64,000 nt of DNA from Paramarasmius palmivorus (GCA_037176845.1 JAYKXP010000005.1:186001-250000); one strand, 5' to 3'. Positions 22,392-35,241 are shown, counted from the first letter of the stretch. Program-made: numbers and translations. Notes: generated by a model from the letters alone, not told the origin.

Positions 22392-23468
22392 ATGTCGTTC
22401 CTCTACAGCTCACTCACTCGTTCTGTTGCTCGGTCGGCTCTAAGCAGGCCATCGACTTTTCATGCTCCTCGTCAGGCCTTTCGTACTGCCTCCGCTAGGC
22501 AGCGCCCCTTCTTTACTTGGAAGCCCATACTTGTCGGTGCTGGAATCGCCGTAGCTGCTACTCTCGTTTGGGGGCCCAGTGTTCACTTGGATGCTGTTAT
22601 ACCTCCTACTCAAGCCGAGGTCAATGCAAATGTCACCGCAGATGGTACAGACGTGACTGGTGCGTTTCAAAAGACACCTCGAAGAAGCTACTTGCTGACA
22701 TTGACTGTGAATAGTTGACCCGGCGACTGGCATTGAATTTCCAAACATTATAAGAGTTGCTGCAAAAACCCACATACCTTTACTAACTCTCGTCGGGCTT
22801 GGTGTTAGAACAGTATCATTCTTGGGAATCAAGGTCTACTCCGTCGCTCTCTATGCTGATCTACGAAATCCAAATCTGAAGGTATGTCAAAACCTGAATA
22901 TTGTCGCGCATTTATACTGATTCCTATTGGGCGTAGTTTGAACCAAACATGACTCCTGACCAAAAGATCGAGCATATCATTCGGAATAGTGCATGTGTTA
23001 TCCGGATCGGTAAGTCTTTTTTTCCGCTCAACGCTTACCCTAATCATTCAACAGTGCCCACACGGTCGACGTCCTATTCACACCTGCGGGATGCATTTAT
23101 GCGGGCTATGCAAGCAAGAATGAACGACGGTAGAAAGAATGGCACTTTGACAGAAGAAAACGCTATGGAGGTGGCCTCTCCGGTTCGCAAGTTGAAGACG
23201 TTGTTCCCCAATACGGCACTAGCAAAGCATACACCTTTCGACATTTTCCTCTCACAACCGACACCTGGGAAGCCCCGCGCACTTATTTTCAGAGACTTAG
23301 GTGCCATTGAAAATGATTGGGTAGCTACCGAGTTTGTGCTGCATTATTTTGAAGGAGATGGACCTAGTCCACCGGTAAGCTAGTGATCATTTTTGAATTC
23401 CCTTCAGTTACTGATGGTATTGTCTTTAGCTTAAAAAGTCGGTCGTGGAACGCGTTAGCTCGCTGTAA
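22392..23468 (+). CDS. Aim18/Aim46-type mitochondrial chalcone-isomerase-fold protein
   Basis: Five exons. The N-terminus (SLTRSVARSALSRPSTFHA... RTASARQRPF) is an Arg/Ser-rich mitochondrial presequence followed by one membrane-type segment, ILVGAGIAVAATLVWGPSV. The domain after it matches the chalcone isomerase fold seen in yeast Aim18/Aim46: VDPATGIEFPNIIRV, LTLVGLGVRTVSFLGIKVYS, ALYAD, NSACVIRIVPTRSTSYSHLR, FDIFLSQPTPGKPRALIFRD and LGAIENDWVATEFVLHYFEG. Fungal members are mitochondrial inner-membrane-anchored proteins; some bind haem and none is known to make flavonoids. The last exon after an intron gives LKKSVVERVSSL, stop 23466-23468. Confidence 0.85.
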
Positions 23469-23479
23469 TCCATACATAG

Positions 23480-24740
23480 ACCTTGGGAATACTATTGGAC
23501 AATGTGACCACTCTATTTAAGCCTCGGATTGCCTGTCAATCTTTTGCCGCTCCTCTTTTCTAAACCGTCATCATGAAGGACTATCGCTATCTCAGTCGTG
23601 AGTCCTCTTTGCGTTGGATGAGTCCCCGGAGTACTAATGCATGGTCCAGCTGAACAAGTCGACCATTTCCTGAACTATGGTTACATTGTTGTCAAGAATG
23701 CGTTTGACCGCGAGCGGGCAGCTGAATTCACCGACACCATGTGGATAAGACTAGGACTGGATCCGCAGGACAAGTCAACCTGGACCAGAGAGCGCATCCA
23801 CATGCCTTTTCACAGACGTGTACCAGTGGCAAATTTTGCCCCCAAAGTATGGTATCTTGCACCTCAAGCTAAACTAACTTCCCTCAACCACCCCCATAGG
23901 CGTGGTATGCTATGCAGGATCTTCTGGGCGGAGAGGAACGCATCGATGAAGACTGCACCTGGGGAGACAGTTTCATTGTCAATCTTGGAAGGCCTGACCT
24001 GGAAGGCACCGAACCTATTCCCCCGAAAGATTTAGATAATTGGCACGTCGATGGGGATTTCTTTGTAAGAATCATATAGAACTGTTGCTTCTCCCGCTAA
24101 AAATGTCTAGGTTCATTACCTAGATTCCCCCGAGCAAGCCCTACTTGTCATACCCATCTTTTCTGAAATCAAACCTAGTGGAGGCGGAACATTTATCGCA
24201 CCTGACGGCATCGATCTCATTGCTCGATACCTGGCCCGACATCCGGAAGGGGTCCTTCCAACTGGATTGTCGTTCACTCCTTCGACCACCACGGCAACCA
24301 CCTACAGCGAGGATCCTGGGTATTGGTCTCACCTGGCAGAGGTGAAGAAGTGCCAGCAATTTGTAGAAATGACAGGAGAAGTCGGAGATGTAGTTCTGCT
24401 CCATCCGCTCATGCTCCATTCGGCATCAAAGAACCATCTTCGGGTTCCAAGGGTCATCACCAATCCCCCGGTCAGGCTGAAAGAGCCGTTCAACTTTAAT
24501 AGGAGCCGAGTCGAAGACTACAGCTTAGTCGAGCGTAAGACTTTGAAGGCCTTGGGGTTGGAGTGCCTGGACTACCAGATTACGACCGAACGACGAAGGC
24601 TCATTCCGAAGCGGCAGGTTGACGAAGTCAAAGTTTTGGAAGAGGAGAGAGCACGACTTGCCGCAGCGGGGAAACTGTGATATGTCAGGTCATAATAACA
24701 CAAGTGTATGTTGGCTGTATGTACTTGCAAATTCAACGGT
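23480..24740 (+). repeat. Tandem duplication, copy 1 (gene plus promoter)
   Basis: Promoter, all exons, intron positions and 3' flank match copy 2, offset by about 1,933 bp between start codons. Shared upstream words include atagaccttgg and ctatttaagcctcg; shared downstream words include aagtgtatgtt. Ends are approximate. Confidence 0.85.
23573..24680 (+). CDS. Phytanoyl-CoA dioxygenase-like Fe(II)/2-oxoglutarate oxygenase, copy 1
   Basis: Four exons. MKDYRYLS is joined across the first intron to PEQ or AEQ VDHFLNYGYIVVKNAF, the usual PhyH opening. The metal ligands are visible: His-x-Asp in LDNWHVDGDFF (just before the third intron) and the distal His in LLHPLMLHSASKNHLRVPRV, where the Arg is the expected 2-oxoglutarate anchor. 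SGGGTFIAPDGIDLIARYL lies between. The charged C-terminus (LEEERARLAAAGKL) ends at 24678-24680. PhyH proteins hydroxylate very different substrates, from phytanoyl-CoA to secondary metabolites, so the substrate is unknown. A TATA-like TATTTAA lies 59 bp upstream of the ATG (23514-23520). Confidence 0.9.
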
Positions 24741-25505
24741 GAATGAGAATCTAAATCATAATGGTCAGGAAGCCGATTCCGAACCGGCAGTACCACGCGC
24801 TCGCTGGCCGGTTTACCGTTGACTTGTCCGCGTCGGTCCTCGGACCGGCATATACGACAACATCTGCTTGCCTGGCATTTTGCCATTCACCAATTTTACA
24901 GCCACTGGTTCAGTCTACTGGTATCACTTTGTATGGTATAGGAGACTATATCCTGCATATACCTTCGGGAGGGTGAATTCCATGACAAAGGATATCAGGA
25001 TTCTATTGACACTAGAATGATTACCTGACTCTTAGTTGGACTCAAAATTCCCTCAAAAACGCGACTCGACTCAATCTTCGGCACTCGTACTATCGCTATC
25101 CGACGAAACTCGACGTAGGCGCAACTTGAGAGTCAAAGGGGCTGTCGTCCAATCAGCGACCGCGAAGAATCAGACCAATACTCAGGATCTATCCTGCTAT
25201 CTTTGCATTTCCGTGACCAAGGTTTACCAGAACACGAATAAGGCTTGAGGTACGTGTGTTATTGGTCTCATGTGAGGTCTACTTACGGAGCTCATATAGG
25301 AAAACGCGGATTTTGTCTGTCAGCGGGTACTTGGTACTGAGTTCTTGGTTATCATGAGGCGGGTATATTATCCGTTCGATTCTTTGGTATCAATATACTA
25401 TAACGATAGACCTTGGAAATACTGCTACTATTGGACGGCATCACAACTCTATTTAAGCCTCGACTTGCCTCTCAACAGCTTGCCACTCCTCTCTTCTATA
25501 CCATC
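24681..25505. other. Spacer between duplicated dioxygenase genes
   Basis: Holds the copy 1 3' flank (to about 24740), about 650 bp of sequence not shared between the copies, and from about 25405 the copy 2 promoter with TATTTAA at 25450-25456. A 70-codon frame at 25036-25248 is not recognisable. Confidence 0.5.
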
Positions 25506-26700
25506 ATGAAGGATTATCGCTATCTCAGTCGTGAGTCGTTTTTGCGTTGGCCGAGTCAACAGAGTACTAATGCATGGTTCAGCTGAACAAGTCGACCTTT
25601 TTCTGAATCATGGCTACGTCGTTGTCAAGAATGCATTTGACCGCGAGCGTGCAGCGGAGTTCACCGACACCATGTGGATAAGACTAGGACTGGACCCGCA
25701 GGACAAGTCCACTTGGACCAAAGAACGTATCCACATGCCTTATTACAGACGTGTGCCAGTGGCAGATTTCGCCCCCAAAGTACGTTGTGCACCTCAAGCT
25801 CTAAAATATCTTTCTTTAATTACCCTATAGGCGTGGTATGCTATTCAGGACCTCCTTGGTGGGGAGGAACGCATCGCCGACTCAGACAGCACCTGGGGAG
25901 ACAATTTCATTGTCAATTTCGGAAGGTCTGACCTGGAAGGCTCTGAACCTATTTCCCCGAAAGATTTAGATAATTGGCACGTCGATGGGGATTTCTTTGT
26001 AAGAAGCATACAAAGCTGTTGCTTCTCCCGCTGAAACAGATCTAGGTTCATTACCTGGATTCCCCGGAACAAGCCTTACTCGTCATACCAATCTTCTCTG
26101 ATATTAAACCTAGTGGAGGCGGAACATTTATTGCACCCGACGGCATCGGTCTTGTTGCTCAGTACCTTGCAAAACATTCGGAAGGGGTCCTTCCAACTGG
26201 ATTCGCGTTCACTCCTTCGAACACCACAGCGTCCCCTTATAGCGAGGATCCTGAATATTTTTCTCATCTGGAAGAGGTGAAGAAGTGCCAGCAGTTTCTA
26301 GAAATGACAGGAGAAGTCGGAGATGTAGTTCTGCTCCATCCGCTCATGCTTCATTCGGCGTCGGAGAACTACCTTCGTGTTCCAAGGGTCATCACCAATC
26401 CCCCGGTCAAGCTGAAAGAGCCGTTCAACTTTAATAGGAGCCGAGTTGAAGACTACAGCCTAGTCGAGCGTAAGACTTTGAAGGCCTTGGGGTTGGAGTG
26501 CCTGGACTACCAGATTACGACCGAGCGACGAAGGTTGGTCCCGAAGCGGGAAATTGACGAGGTCAAGGCGTCGGAAGAGGAGAGAGCACGACTTGCTGCA
26601 GCGGGAAAACTGTGATACGACGCGTCATAATAGCAATAACAATAAGTGTATGTTTGCTGTTTGTATGTACTTGCGAAATGGTCAATGAGAGAATCTAAAC
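25405..26700 (+). repeat. Tandem duplication, copy 2 (gene plus promoter)
   Basis: Second unit of the direct duplication described for copy 1. Divergence is spread through exons, introns and flanks, and both reading frames are intact. The end of this unit overlaps the upstream region of the histone H3 gene. Confidence 0.85.
25506..26615 (+). CDS. Phytanoyl-CoA dioxygenase-like Fe(II)/2-oxoglutarate oxygenase, copy 2
   Basis: Paralogue of the gene 1.93 kb upstream with the same four-exon structure and an intact frame. The ligand motifs are unchanged (LDNWHVDGDFF; LLHPLMLHSASENYLRVPRV). Differences include MPYYRRVPVADF for MPFHRRVPVANF, RIADSDSTWGDNFIVNF for RIDEDCTWGDSFIVNL (one residue longer) and GLVAQYLAKHSEG for DLIARYLARHPEG. 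Changes are mostly conservative, which suggests both copies are under selection. It is followed within 370 bp by histone H3 on the same strand. Confidence 0.9.
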
Positions 26701-26799
26701 AAAGGCGTGGCGCAAAAGTGTGGCCCAGGCGTGGATCGGATAAGTATTCAAATTCAGTCGCGGCATCCCCCGGCAAGTCGCGTTCAGCACGTGCTCGAA

Positions 26800-26825
26800 A
26801 CGCGTCTCGTTTGGTGACTATAAAA
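26800..26825 (+). promoter_or_regulatory. Histone H3 core promoter: ACGCGT and TATA box
   Basis: ACGCGT at 26800-26805 is followed by TATAAAA at 26819-26825, 159 bp before the H3 start. Another ACGCGT lies at 26620-26625. The spacing fits a TATA-driven, S-phase type histone promoter. Confidence 0.6.
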
Positions 26826-26983
26826 GGGCGTTTCGCACGATCTCTACTGCAACCTCAACTTCGACCTCAACCACCACCATCAAGCAAGAAGAAAGCCTAT
26901 TTGGCCACTGCCACTCTTCATCTTCCTCATTCTCGAAGTACTGAGCAATCTCGCCTTTACCACACACAACCTAAACATCATCA

Positions 26984-27558
<575 letters not shown>

Positions 27559-27797
27559 AATTTTTGGAACTGTTGCCATTCATTTTTGTGCCGTGTACCA
27601 ATAGCCCATGCATCTATTCCATTCCTTTTGTATTGTTACACAGACCTAGCTATATGAACTACGCTATCATCCTATGAGCCAAACCGGTTGCTGAATCTAT
27701 GCGAAAGTTCCGCGCGAAAGAGAGGAAGACTTGTATGTCCTTGTTGATCCTGGTGTCATGGAACTCTCGGTAAGGTGACACCCTTTCTCACCCCATC

Positions 27798-28975
27798 ATG
27801 TTCATCTCAGTCTGCACTCGATCGCGATGTCGCCCAGGGCTACTGGCATCCATGAAGCCACGAATAGCTGTCGTGTGGAAGCATAGGTCATACGCGACAC
27901 ACCGGGATTCAATTAATTCGTCTACCCTCTCTCAATCACTCGATACGAAACAACAGGGATTTCGACCAAACCAGTCCGTGGGGCCGTTTCAACTCGCATC
28001 GGGGTCTATAAATTCTACAGAGAATGTAAAAAAGTGGTCAGAACTGAATACTGCAGGGAAAAGTGCGTGCATTGTCCATGTTGACTCAACAGCAGTCCTA
28101 AGTATTGCTTCTTGCCCAGTAAAACGCACGACGGCACGAACGTCGAACCTCATAGTAATTGTCTTTGGGGCTGGACTTTCTGCAGTTCTTGTCTACTGTC
28201 TAACCTCGGAATTGTTCTCCAAAAACTCCCCAACTGTGCTATACAGTCAAGCATGTGAACGTATCAAGGCTTCGCCCGAGGTGTGCACACTTTCTACATC
28301 CTGTGTCTGTTCTGATTCGACAATCACAGGTAGCCAAATATCTTCCTGGTCCCCTCGTTTTCCATACAACGGCGCCCTCCCTGGAGCGACCAAGGCACCG
28401 AAACCATCAAGTCTCTTCACAAATTGTACTTGACCAATACAATCGGGAACACATGTACATGAACTTCTATGTCCAAGTCCGACCGCCCGGTTTCTTGAAT
28501 TCCGACTCTTATTACGAGTCTTTCCTCAACTGGATACGAGAAAAGACTGATGGTATCACGGATATGACCTCTGAAGACGTTGTACAGTGGGCAAAGGACC
28601 GTTCGTCGTCTGCTTGGGAGAAATTCCAGCGCTCGTTTAAGTATCTCACTGGTGCACCTGCGCCTGCACCATCAGCGACAGAAGCGAACAAGACAACATC
28701 AGAAACCGAGAAACACCCCCAGAGCACGCTTTCGCAAGTGACTGGGCTGTTCTCTTCACTACGGCGGACGCCAACGAACTCGGCGGATACACGGTCAGAC
28801 GGGAAGACGTATACCGATGGCGAGGTGCATGCAGATTTTGTCAGAGTAAGCACCGTCTCTTCCATTATTCTCGTGTATGTGAACAGTTTTCTAGAACAAC
28901 GATGGCTACTTCGTATGCCGATATATTCTCGTGAATATACCTAGTGCGTTCTCTTTCTCCAACTCGATAACTTGA
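27798..28975 (+). CDS. tim21: Mitochondrial import inner membrane translocase subunit Tim21
   Basis: Inner-membrane subunit of the TIM23 complex that contacts Tom22 and promotes lateral sorting. The N-terminal presequence is basic (KPRIAVVWKHRSYATHRDS). One transmembrane helix follows (LIVIVFGAGLSAVLVYCLTS), then the intermembrane-space domain: SPTVLYSQACERIKASPE, intron (about 28281-28330), VAKYLPGPLVFHTTAPSLER, PRHRNHQVSSQIVLDQYNRE and HMYMNFYVQVRPPG. A longer Ser/Thr-rich segment follows than in yeast. After a second intron the last exon gives NNDGYFVCRYILVNIPSAFS, stop 28973-28975. The extended C-terminal region is a difference from the short yeast protein. Confidence 0.9.
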
Positions 28976-29200
28976 AGAATGCTCATCCCAGTCCTAGATT
29001 CCTCTACCCGAAGTCCAATCCGTGTCTTCGTTGAGAGGGGTCCCGGCGTACGGGATAACGAACCCATAGTACGATGGCATAGTTCATGACTGTTCCGTGC
29101 CTATCCGTTATTGTAATGTTGTATATATTAATGAATACAGTGACCGAATGTCCAATGTGGATGTGGTATATACATCGAGTCGTCCAATGCAGAAATCTCC

Positions 29201-29775
29201 TTACTCTCCGAACAGCTTCTGGACCCGTTTGAGTATGGAATCTTTGGATGGATCTGACAAGAACAATGTATCAGTACTCAGGTAAGACTAATAGTCTAGA
29301 CAACACACCATAAGGATGGTCCTTCGAGGGGATCTCGAGCAACGCTGGGAAGGCTTGTTGATATTTGTCTACTGTGGGACGAATCTTCTCAGCAATCTAG
29401 ATGAGATATGAGACGAAAGCCAGGTTTGTGTTCAGGGGTGAAAAGACGGACATGTTGGTTGATCAAGAGGATAGCGATATCTTTGCGTTCCGTGAACTCC
29501 TGGAAGGCAGCCTCAATCTGAGCCACTTGAGTCTCTGCGAGGCCATAAGCACCATGATGCTATTCGTTCAAGATGACGACGCACTAGAATCGACGACTAG
29601 AAAGTTCTTCTTCTGCTGCTCATTGACATGCCCGATTCCAGCTAACAGTAAACCCGTTATTGAATCCTGGTTGCAAATCCAATCAGAGTGAAAAGTGGGA
29701 CCAGAGCGAGACACGTACTTCATCTCCAATTACTGCGAGCAAGTTCCTGTCCTTGAATCCGACGCTGGTCGCCAT
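29201..29775 (-). CDS. vma7: V-type ATPase subunit F
   Basis: Small subunit of the V1 central stalk of the vacuolar proton pump. No single open frame covers it because four introns cut about 120 residues into five exons. Start 29775: [19 protein letters not shown]. Then [22 protein letters not shown] residues ([20 protein letters not shown]), [74 protein letters not shown] and QKLFGE, stop 29201-29203. The sequence [10 protein letters not shown] and the C-terminal [10 protein letters not shown] are hallmarks of subunit F. Divergent from SGT1/ECD with 194 bp between starts. Confidence 0.93.
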
Positions 29776-29969
29776 CTGGTAGTGACCTCAGAAAGGAAAG
29801 GGGGTTCTGTGTGACGAAGTGCCTGCCGAAAATTTGTGAAGTCATCCCGCCCACGAACCTTCCACTAAAATCCTTACCTTCTTACCACGACTATCACGCA
29901 GTGAACTCTAGCGGCAGTCATCCACGTACTCATTTTCCACAGAGAGCCTGAAGCGATTCTGCTTTGGAC
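29776..29969. promoter_or_regulatory. Divergent promoter vma7 / SGT1-ECD
   Basis: 194 bp between opposed start codons. No TATA box or recognised site seen. Confidence 0.5.
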
Positions 29970-32949
29970 ATGGATATCTTCAATCGAACACCTGCCATTT
30001 CTGAAGATACCCTTCAGTATCGATTGTACCCCAAGAAAGATGAAGCGGGCGACAAACCTTCTACTGCTACTCTGGCCGCTTGTATTCATTCTTCTGTTGA
30101 ATCTCTGCTACCTCCAGAGTTTCTTTGGCACCGCGATTCTTTTGAACTCAAGGTTGCACAAGATTCGGACACGCAGGATTGGCTGCTCGAGGGCAGAATG
30201 AGGGTTGGCGATTGTGTAGACGACGAATGGTGTACCGTCTGGCTCTTACGACAGATCAGCTCAAAATGGGACGTTGCAATCAGGTCCGTTGATGTTCTTG
30301 TGTTATTCTTGTGTTGACTGACAAACAGCTACAATGTCAAGTGTATATGACACCGATGGGGAGTTCCTTCTCATTGAGGCCGCAGATGCTCTTCCTTCAT
30401 GGGTAAAGCCTACCAACTCTGAAAACAGGGTGCGCCCTCTTCATTTTTGGTGAGGACTCTAGTTATTCAAATACGTCCCTCATAGGTCTGGATCTATCAT
30501 TCGCAGCTGCATCTAATCGGTCTTTCGTATGTGTCACCGCCCTCTAAAGCCTCCAGAAGTCGCCGTTCTCGTACAAGCAGCGGGGATAGTGACGATGAAG
30601 ACGATGATACAGAGGATTTCCTTGCAGTCGAGGACGCGTTGAAGGTTTTACGTGACCCACTATCTGACACGCTAGCACCACCGGAAGTAGCAAATGTTAT
30701 ATGGAGAAGGATCTCTGGGTAATTCATTTCTCATGTACTTGCCGCCCTTCATCTCTGACGGACCCAGATACCCAGCAGCGGCGCGTAGCCATGTCCATTA
30801 CACGAAAGCGTACATTCCTCTCGATGTAGCGAAGGCACTATACGTGAATCCCTCCTTGATCCAGAAGGCAGTTGAAGCATTCTACACACGAGACGCGATT
30901 CAGCTACGGGTTCGTACGAATATGGCTTGCGATCGATATTCTCTAACTACATCCTTCAGGCAGCGCATAAGATGTCCAGGTTTCCTCCCAATTCCTCTAT
31001 CCTTACCACCGTCAGGATGACAAGAACAGCATACGCGCAGCTTGTGGGTCAAAAGTTCTATCCACCTAAAGTATTTGGAAGGTGGCAAGAGAATGAAGGA
31101 ACGAAAGAGTGGAGATGGCACGACGTTGGCATGAAAATAGTGAGTGAACATTCACTGTATGAACTAGACTTGTAATGCGACATAAAGGCAGTTGGGTTCG
31201 AGATGCTCTTTGCAGAGTCCAAAGGGAAGTCAGACATATTAAACACCAGTCCCGAAGGAATACAATCTCAGGTATGACCCGCTTCTTTTCACCGGTGAAG
31301 CTAGATAAGCTGACACTTATTGTACAGTCCCAGTCGGTCAAAGATGCTTTACAGCGGAATGCCGATTATATAGCGTATCGCCAGAAGCTGATATCTTTGG
31401 GATTTTTCCGGGAGCAGGCGGAGGGCTCGCAAGTCTGGAACGAACAAGAAGACAAGGCGATTTCGGTTTTCATCAACACGCTGAAGCAAGAGTATGTTCT
31501 GTTCCTCCCGTTCGATCACCTATTCAGTTTCATTTTCAGCGACGCAACGCGGCCATCGTTCGCTGCTTTAGTATCTTCAGCTATTTCTCAGTGTCCAGAA
31601 CCCTTACCATCTGTATCACATGACGAAGACAGCGACGGCTGGCTAGATATCGATGCTAAAGACTTCGAGGACATGCTCGCAAAGTCGGAAACCAAGAGCC
31701 CTGAGAAAGGAGCCTCGGATGCCATGGACGTTGATCAGCCAGACACAGAGATGACGCCTGAAGATCGTGTCGCGTCTGAACAGGCTTCGAGGTTGCGCGA
31801 CCTTGCTGCAAAAGTCGAAGAATTTGTTGAAGGAGAGGGTGATATCGAAGGGGCCCGATTCAAAGAGTAGGCCGTGCGCTTGTTACACTGCTCTTATATT
31901 GACGGCCTCTCTTTGCAGTGAAGAATTTTCTGACGAGGAATTTGGTGATGAAGAGTCCTCCGAAGATGAAGTACAAAACCGACGTGATCAAGGTCAACAA
32001 AGAGAGTCCGATATGGCGAAATTAGTGCCTGCACTCGAACCCAATGAATATGGCAAAATGCCAGCCTCGTTTCACAACAACTCGCAAAAGGTCACCAAAA
32101 CGACCATGGAGACCGATGTCATTGATAGTACCGATACCAATTCGACTCAGACGCAAATCAAGCCAATCCGTAAACCGATTCTACCGCGGGATAAGTTTGA
32201 CGGGGTAGATTCTGACGATGAAAGCGAAAACGACGAGAATTCTGAAGACGAAGAAGACATGCCTCAAGTAGTTGGCGATATTGAAGTTGACATGGGAGAG
32301 GAGGAAGATGAATTCTTGGAATTCTCTCGTCAAGCTCTTGGAATTAGTGACGATCAATGGAAAAGCATTATCAAGGATAGGCAGGGTCGTGGAGGTGAGC
32401 GAACATTCCGCGCATACCGCGTACCCACATTGACATGCTCTTTTTTTTTTTTTTTTGAAAGCTTACGTTCCTAAGGACCCATTTCCAGCCACCAAGATCC
32501 CAACAGACTCGGCCCCCAATAATGCCAAAAACCGGGGCTCCGGTTCTACCCCACAACCGAACCCGAACTTGGATTCGTTCGAGGCACTGATGAAAGCCAT
32601 GGATATGGAGTTAAATCGTTCAGTCCAACATAGTGGATCGAACGGCAATCAGAAACCAGAAACGGCCTCGAAGAAAGATAAAGGAAAGGGTAAGGCCAAG
32701 GTGACCTTTGAAGACGAGAAAGAGGACGAGGATATCGAGGCGATGATGGCGGAGGAGCTTCAGAATACACTTGAACGCGGTGATGATGACGAGGACGGTG
32801 GATTGGGCGATGCGAATATTGACTATAATCTCATCAAAAACTTCCTGGAGAGCTTCAAAAGCCAAGGTGGTTTGTCAGGACCAGTCAGTAATCTGGCAGG
32901 TCGACTGCAGCCTGGCTGGAAGCTTCCTCGCGATGACGGTCCCATGTAG
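29970..32949 (+). CDS. SGT1/Ecdysoneless (ECD) family protein
   Basis: Homologue of Drosophila/human Ecdysoneless and the fungal 'suppressor of gcr two' SGT1, not the Hsp90 co-chaperone Sgt1. ECD proteins act in pre-mRNA splicing (with Prp8) and cell-cycle control; the role here is by homology. The ATG at 29970 gives MDIFNRTPAISEDTLQYRLY. Landmarks: DTDGEFLLIEAADALPSWVK, VWIYHSQLHLIGLSY, YTKAYIPLDVAKALYVNPSL and WRWHDVGMKI. The C-terminal half is strongly acidic (FSDEEFGDEESSEDE; DSDDESENDENSEDEEDMPQ) with DEFLEFSRQALGISDDQWKS, then DPFPATKIPTDSAP. About eight introns; the last contains a 15-base T run (about 32442-32456) before its acceptor. Ends PGWKLPRDDGPM. Confidence 0.88.
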
Positions 32950-33081
32950 ACACGCGATGTGGTTGTAATTTAGACTACTGTAGCCGTACAATAACATTTT
33001 TGAAGTCAGCTTGTTCGAATAGCGCTCAACCCTCAGTTGATCTGAGTTGCGTCACCGCCTACCCCGATGTAGTTAACCTCC

Positions 33082-33870
33082 ATGATACACGGCGTTCTCA
33101 TTTGTGAGTCTCTTCCTTCAATCTTTGAGAGCTACATTGAACTCAAAGAGGACAGTCAATACGTCTGGTGTCCCCAGGTTAACCAAGTTCTACAGTCCTG
33201 TTCAGCAATCGGTCCAAACGCTTATTCAGAAGATTTTTTCCCTCATCTCTTCTCGACCGGCGGGGCTTTGTAACTTTCTGGATGCACCGGAGCTCGACCA
33301 GTTTTTAGGAACGCAGAGCGAGGAAGACGATCGGTGGAGGGTTGTATATCGGGCATACGCTACACTATATTTTGTGTTCGTTGTGGATGCAGCAGAGAGT
33401 GAACTGGGTATACTTGATCTCATACAGGTACGTGATCTGCTCCTCCGATATTACACATTAATCATACGTTTATATTCAAGGTGTTCGTGGAATCGTTGGA
33501 CAGAGCCTTTGAAAACGTTTGCGAGTTGGATCTCGTTTTCCACTTTGACGAGGTGTGTCTGGCTTGTGTTTATGCCAATAGAGAGCTCAATTCTCCTGAT
33601 CCAAGGTACATCATATACTTTCCGAAATTGTACAAGGTGGCTTGGTTCTGGAGACGAACATCGACGAGATTGACGACTGTGGTTCGTTCACATATTCCGT
33701 GTTCACAGGCGAAACTCCTTAACACACTTTCCATAGTTCAGAATATGGCAAAACTGCGGAAAGAGTCATTCGCGTCTGCGAATCCCTTATCTCTTGGAAG
33801 CGGGAATGGGACACTGAAGACGCCACTTGGGTGGTTGACCGGAAAGTTAGCCGGTGTCGGAGCACGATGA
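33082..33870 (+). CDS. aps3: AP-3 complex sigma subunit
   Basis: Small subunit of the AP-3 adaptor that sorts cargo from Golgi/endosomes to the vacuole. The first exon is only 22 nt; splicing (donor after 33103, acceptor before about 33158) gives MIHGVLIFNTSGVPRLTKFY, whereas reading through gives an unrelated peptide. Then ISSRPAGLCNFLDAPELDQF, WRVVYRAYATLYFVFVVDAA, ESELGILDLIQVFVESLDRA, FENVCELDLVFHFDE and, after a further intron, VHYILSEIVQGGLVLETNID. The last exon gives VQNMAKLRKES and a Gly/Ser tail ending LAGVGAR. About 190 residues, normal for sigma3. Confidence 0.93.
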
Positions 33871-34080
33871 GCAATTTGCTAGCCAACAGTATTCACATAC
33901 TGATATCGGTGACATCCGCTTTGTATACTACGACATGTGCAACTGAGAAGTTTACGGATAAATCGCGACAGAAATAGATCAGGTAGTATGAGCTCCATAT
34001 TTGCGATCTTCCGTACGGAGTACAGTCGGCGTTGACTATGGATAATAGAAACCGGTACCTACGTTACAGTGCTTGGGGAG

Positions 34081-35241
34081 TTAGCTACTACTTTCGGGCG
34101 AGTTGGCCAGCATAGTTCCTGAAAAGCAAGTTCGAACGGTATTTTTTGCGCATCGGTGGTAACAAGACGTACTCTTTCGCTTCTTCTTCCCTGCGCCGGC
34201 AGATGCCTTGCTCGACGGTTCTGCTGACGGTTTGGGGGTCGTGCCTCGAGATGCTACGGAAGTTGTTGGCGCAGGCGTGACGGAGGAGCGGTTGGTACCT
34301 GCGAGGGCAGATGTATCTAGAGGAATACCTTCGGCACTACGAGCCAGTGCACTGGAAGATAAAGCACTCTTTGAATGAGCAGCAGTTGCACGCATGGCAT
34401 TCATGAGAAGCATGGTATTTTGTTGCTTTTTGGGAGCACCCGAGGCGGTTGTAGGTTTCGCCTTGGATGTAGAAGTTTCCTCAGCATCATCGATTGAACC
34501 CAGTTCGTCTTGCTTCTTTTTACCGTCATCAGTAAGGGATGTATCTATTATTGGCCAGACGAAACCAGTGCGAGGGGTGTAGTCGGGTCTGTGAGATCGT
34601 AATACTTCCAGGGACGTTTGAATAGAATAGAGAGAAGTGAGCTGAGAATAGAACATCCTTCAATACTCAACGAAAACTGATGTGCGAGGAAGTCGTACCA
34701 AACGATTGGAAAGTACAGTGTAAACATCCGGTGCCTGATATATTCTGTTATTCATGATGAAGTATGCGGCCAGAGGTTTCACTTGCGCGATAGCAATGAG
34801 CTGAAAGTTTGTAGGTGCCATCCGAAGTTCTAACCTTCTTCAGGAGAGAGACGTTCACGCTTGTGAATGATGAATAAGGAGGGCGGCTGAGAGTGTACCA
34901 GGGCAAACTCTACGCCAGTGAATCGCCTAGTACAATGCTTGAACTGACCATCTTATACTTCACAATGTAACACTCACTTTAGTTCTTCTGCCTCATTCAC
35001 GACCGGCATTCCAGTATGCATCGTCTGCATCCGAAGAACCTGATTGTTGCTCTGTTTATCGTAGAACATTGACGTAGTGAAGTATTCAAAAACGTTCTCC
35101 GTCGTGAGCGGTCCATTTGCCTAGTCAAATTGGTTAAGAACAATCTATGCTAGAATGGAGCACAATGACCTGTATCCATTCGTGCCAGATAAAGAATCTG
35201 TGACTGTAGTCGTCTGGTGGGTGAAGGTCGGCGACGTCCAT
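34081..35241 (-). CDS. med6: Mediator complex subunit 6
   Basis: Head-module subunit of Mediator, linking activators to RNA polymerase II. Start at 35241: MDVADLHPPDDYSHRFFIWH, then after an intron ANGPLTTENVFEYFTTSMFY and DKQSNNQVLRMQTMHTGMP, the conserved core of Med6. Further exons give RFTGVEFALVHSQPPSLFII, KPLAAYFIMNNRIYQAPDVY and TSLYSIQTSLEVLRSHRPDY. The C-terminal third is Ser/Thr/Ala-rich low complexity ending KKKRK, and after a last intron RTMLANSPESSS, stop 34081-34083. Several short introns. Divergent from the Nramp gene (228 bp). Confidence 0.9.
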
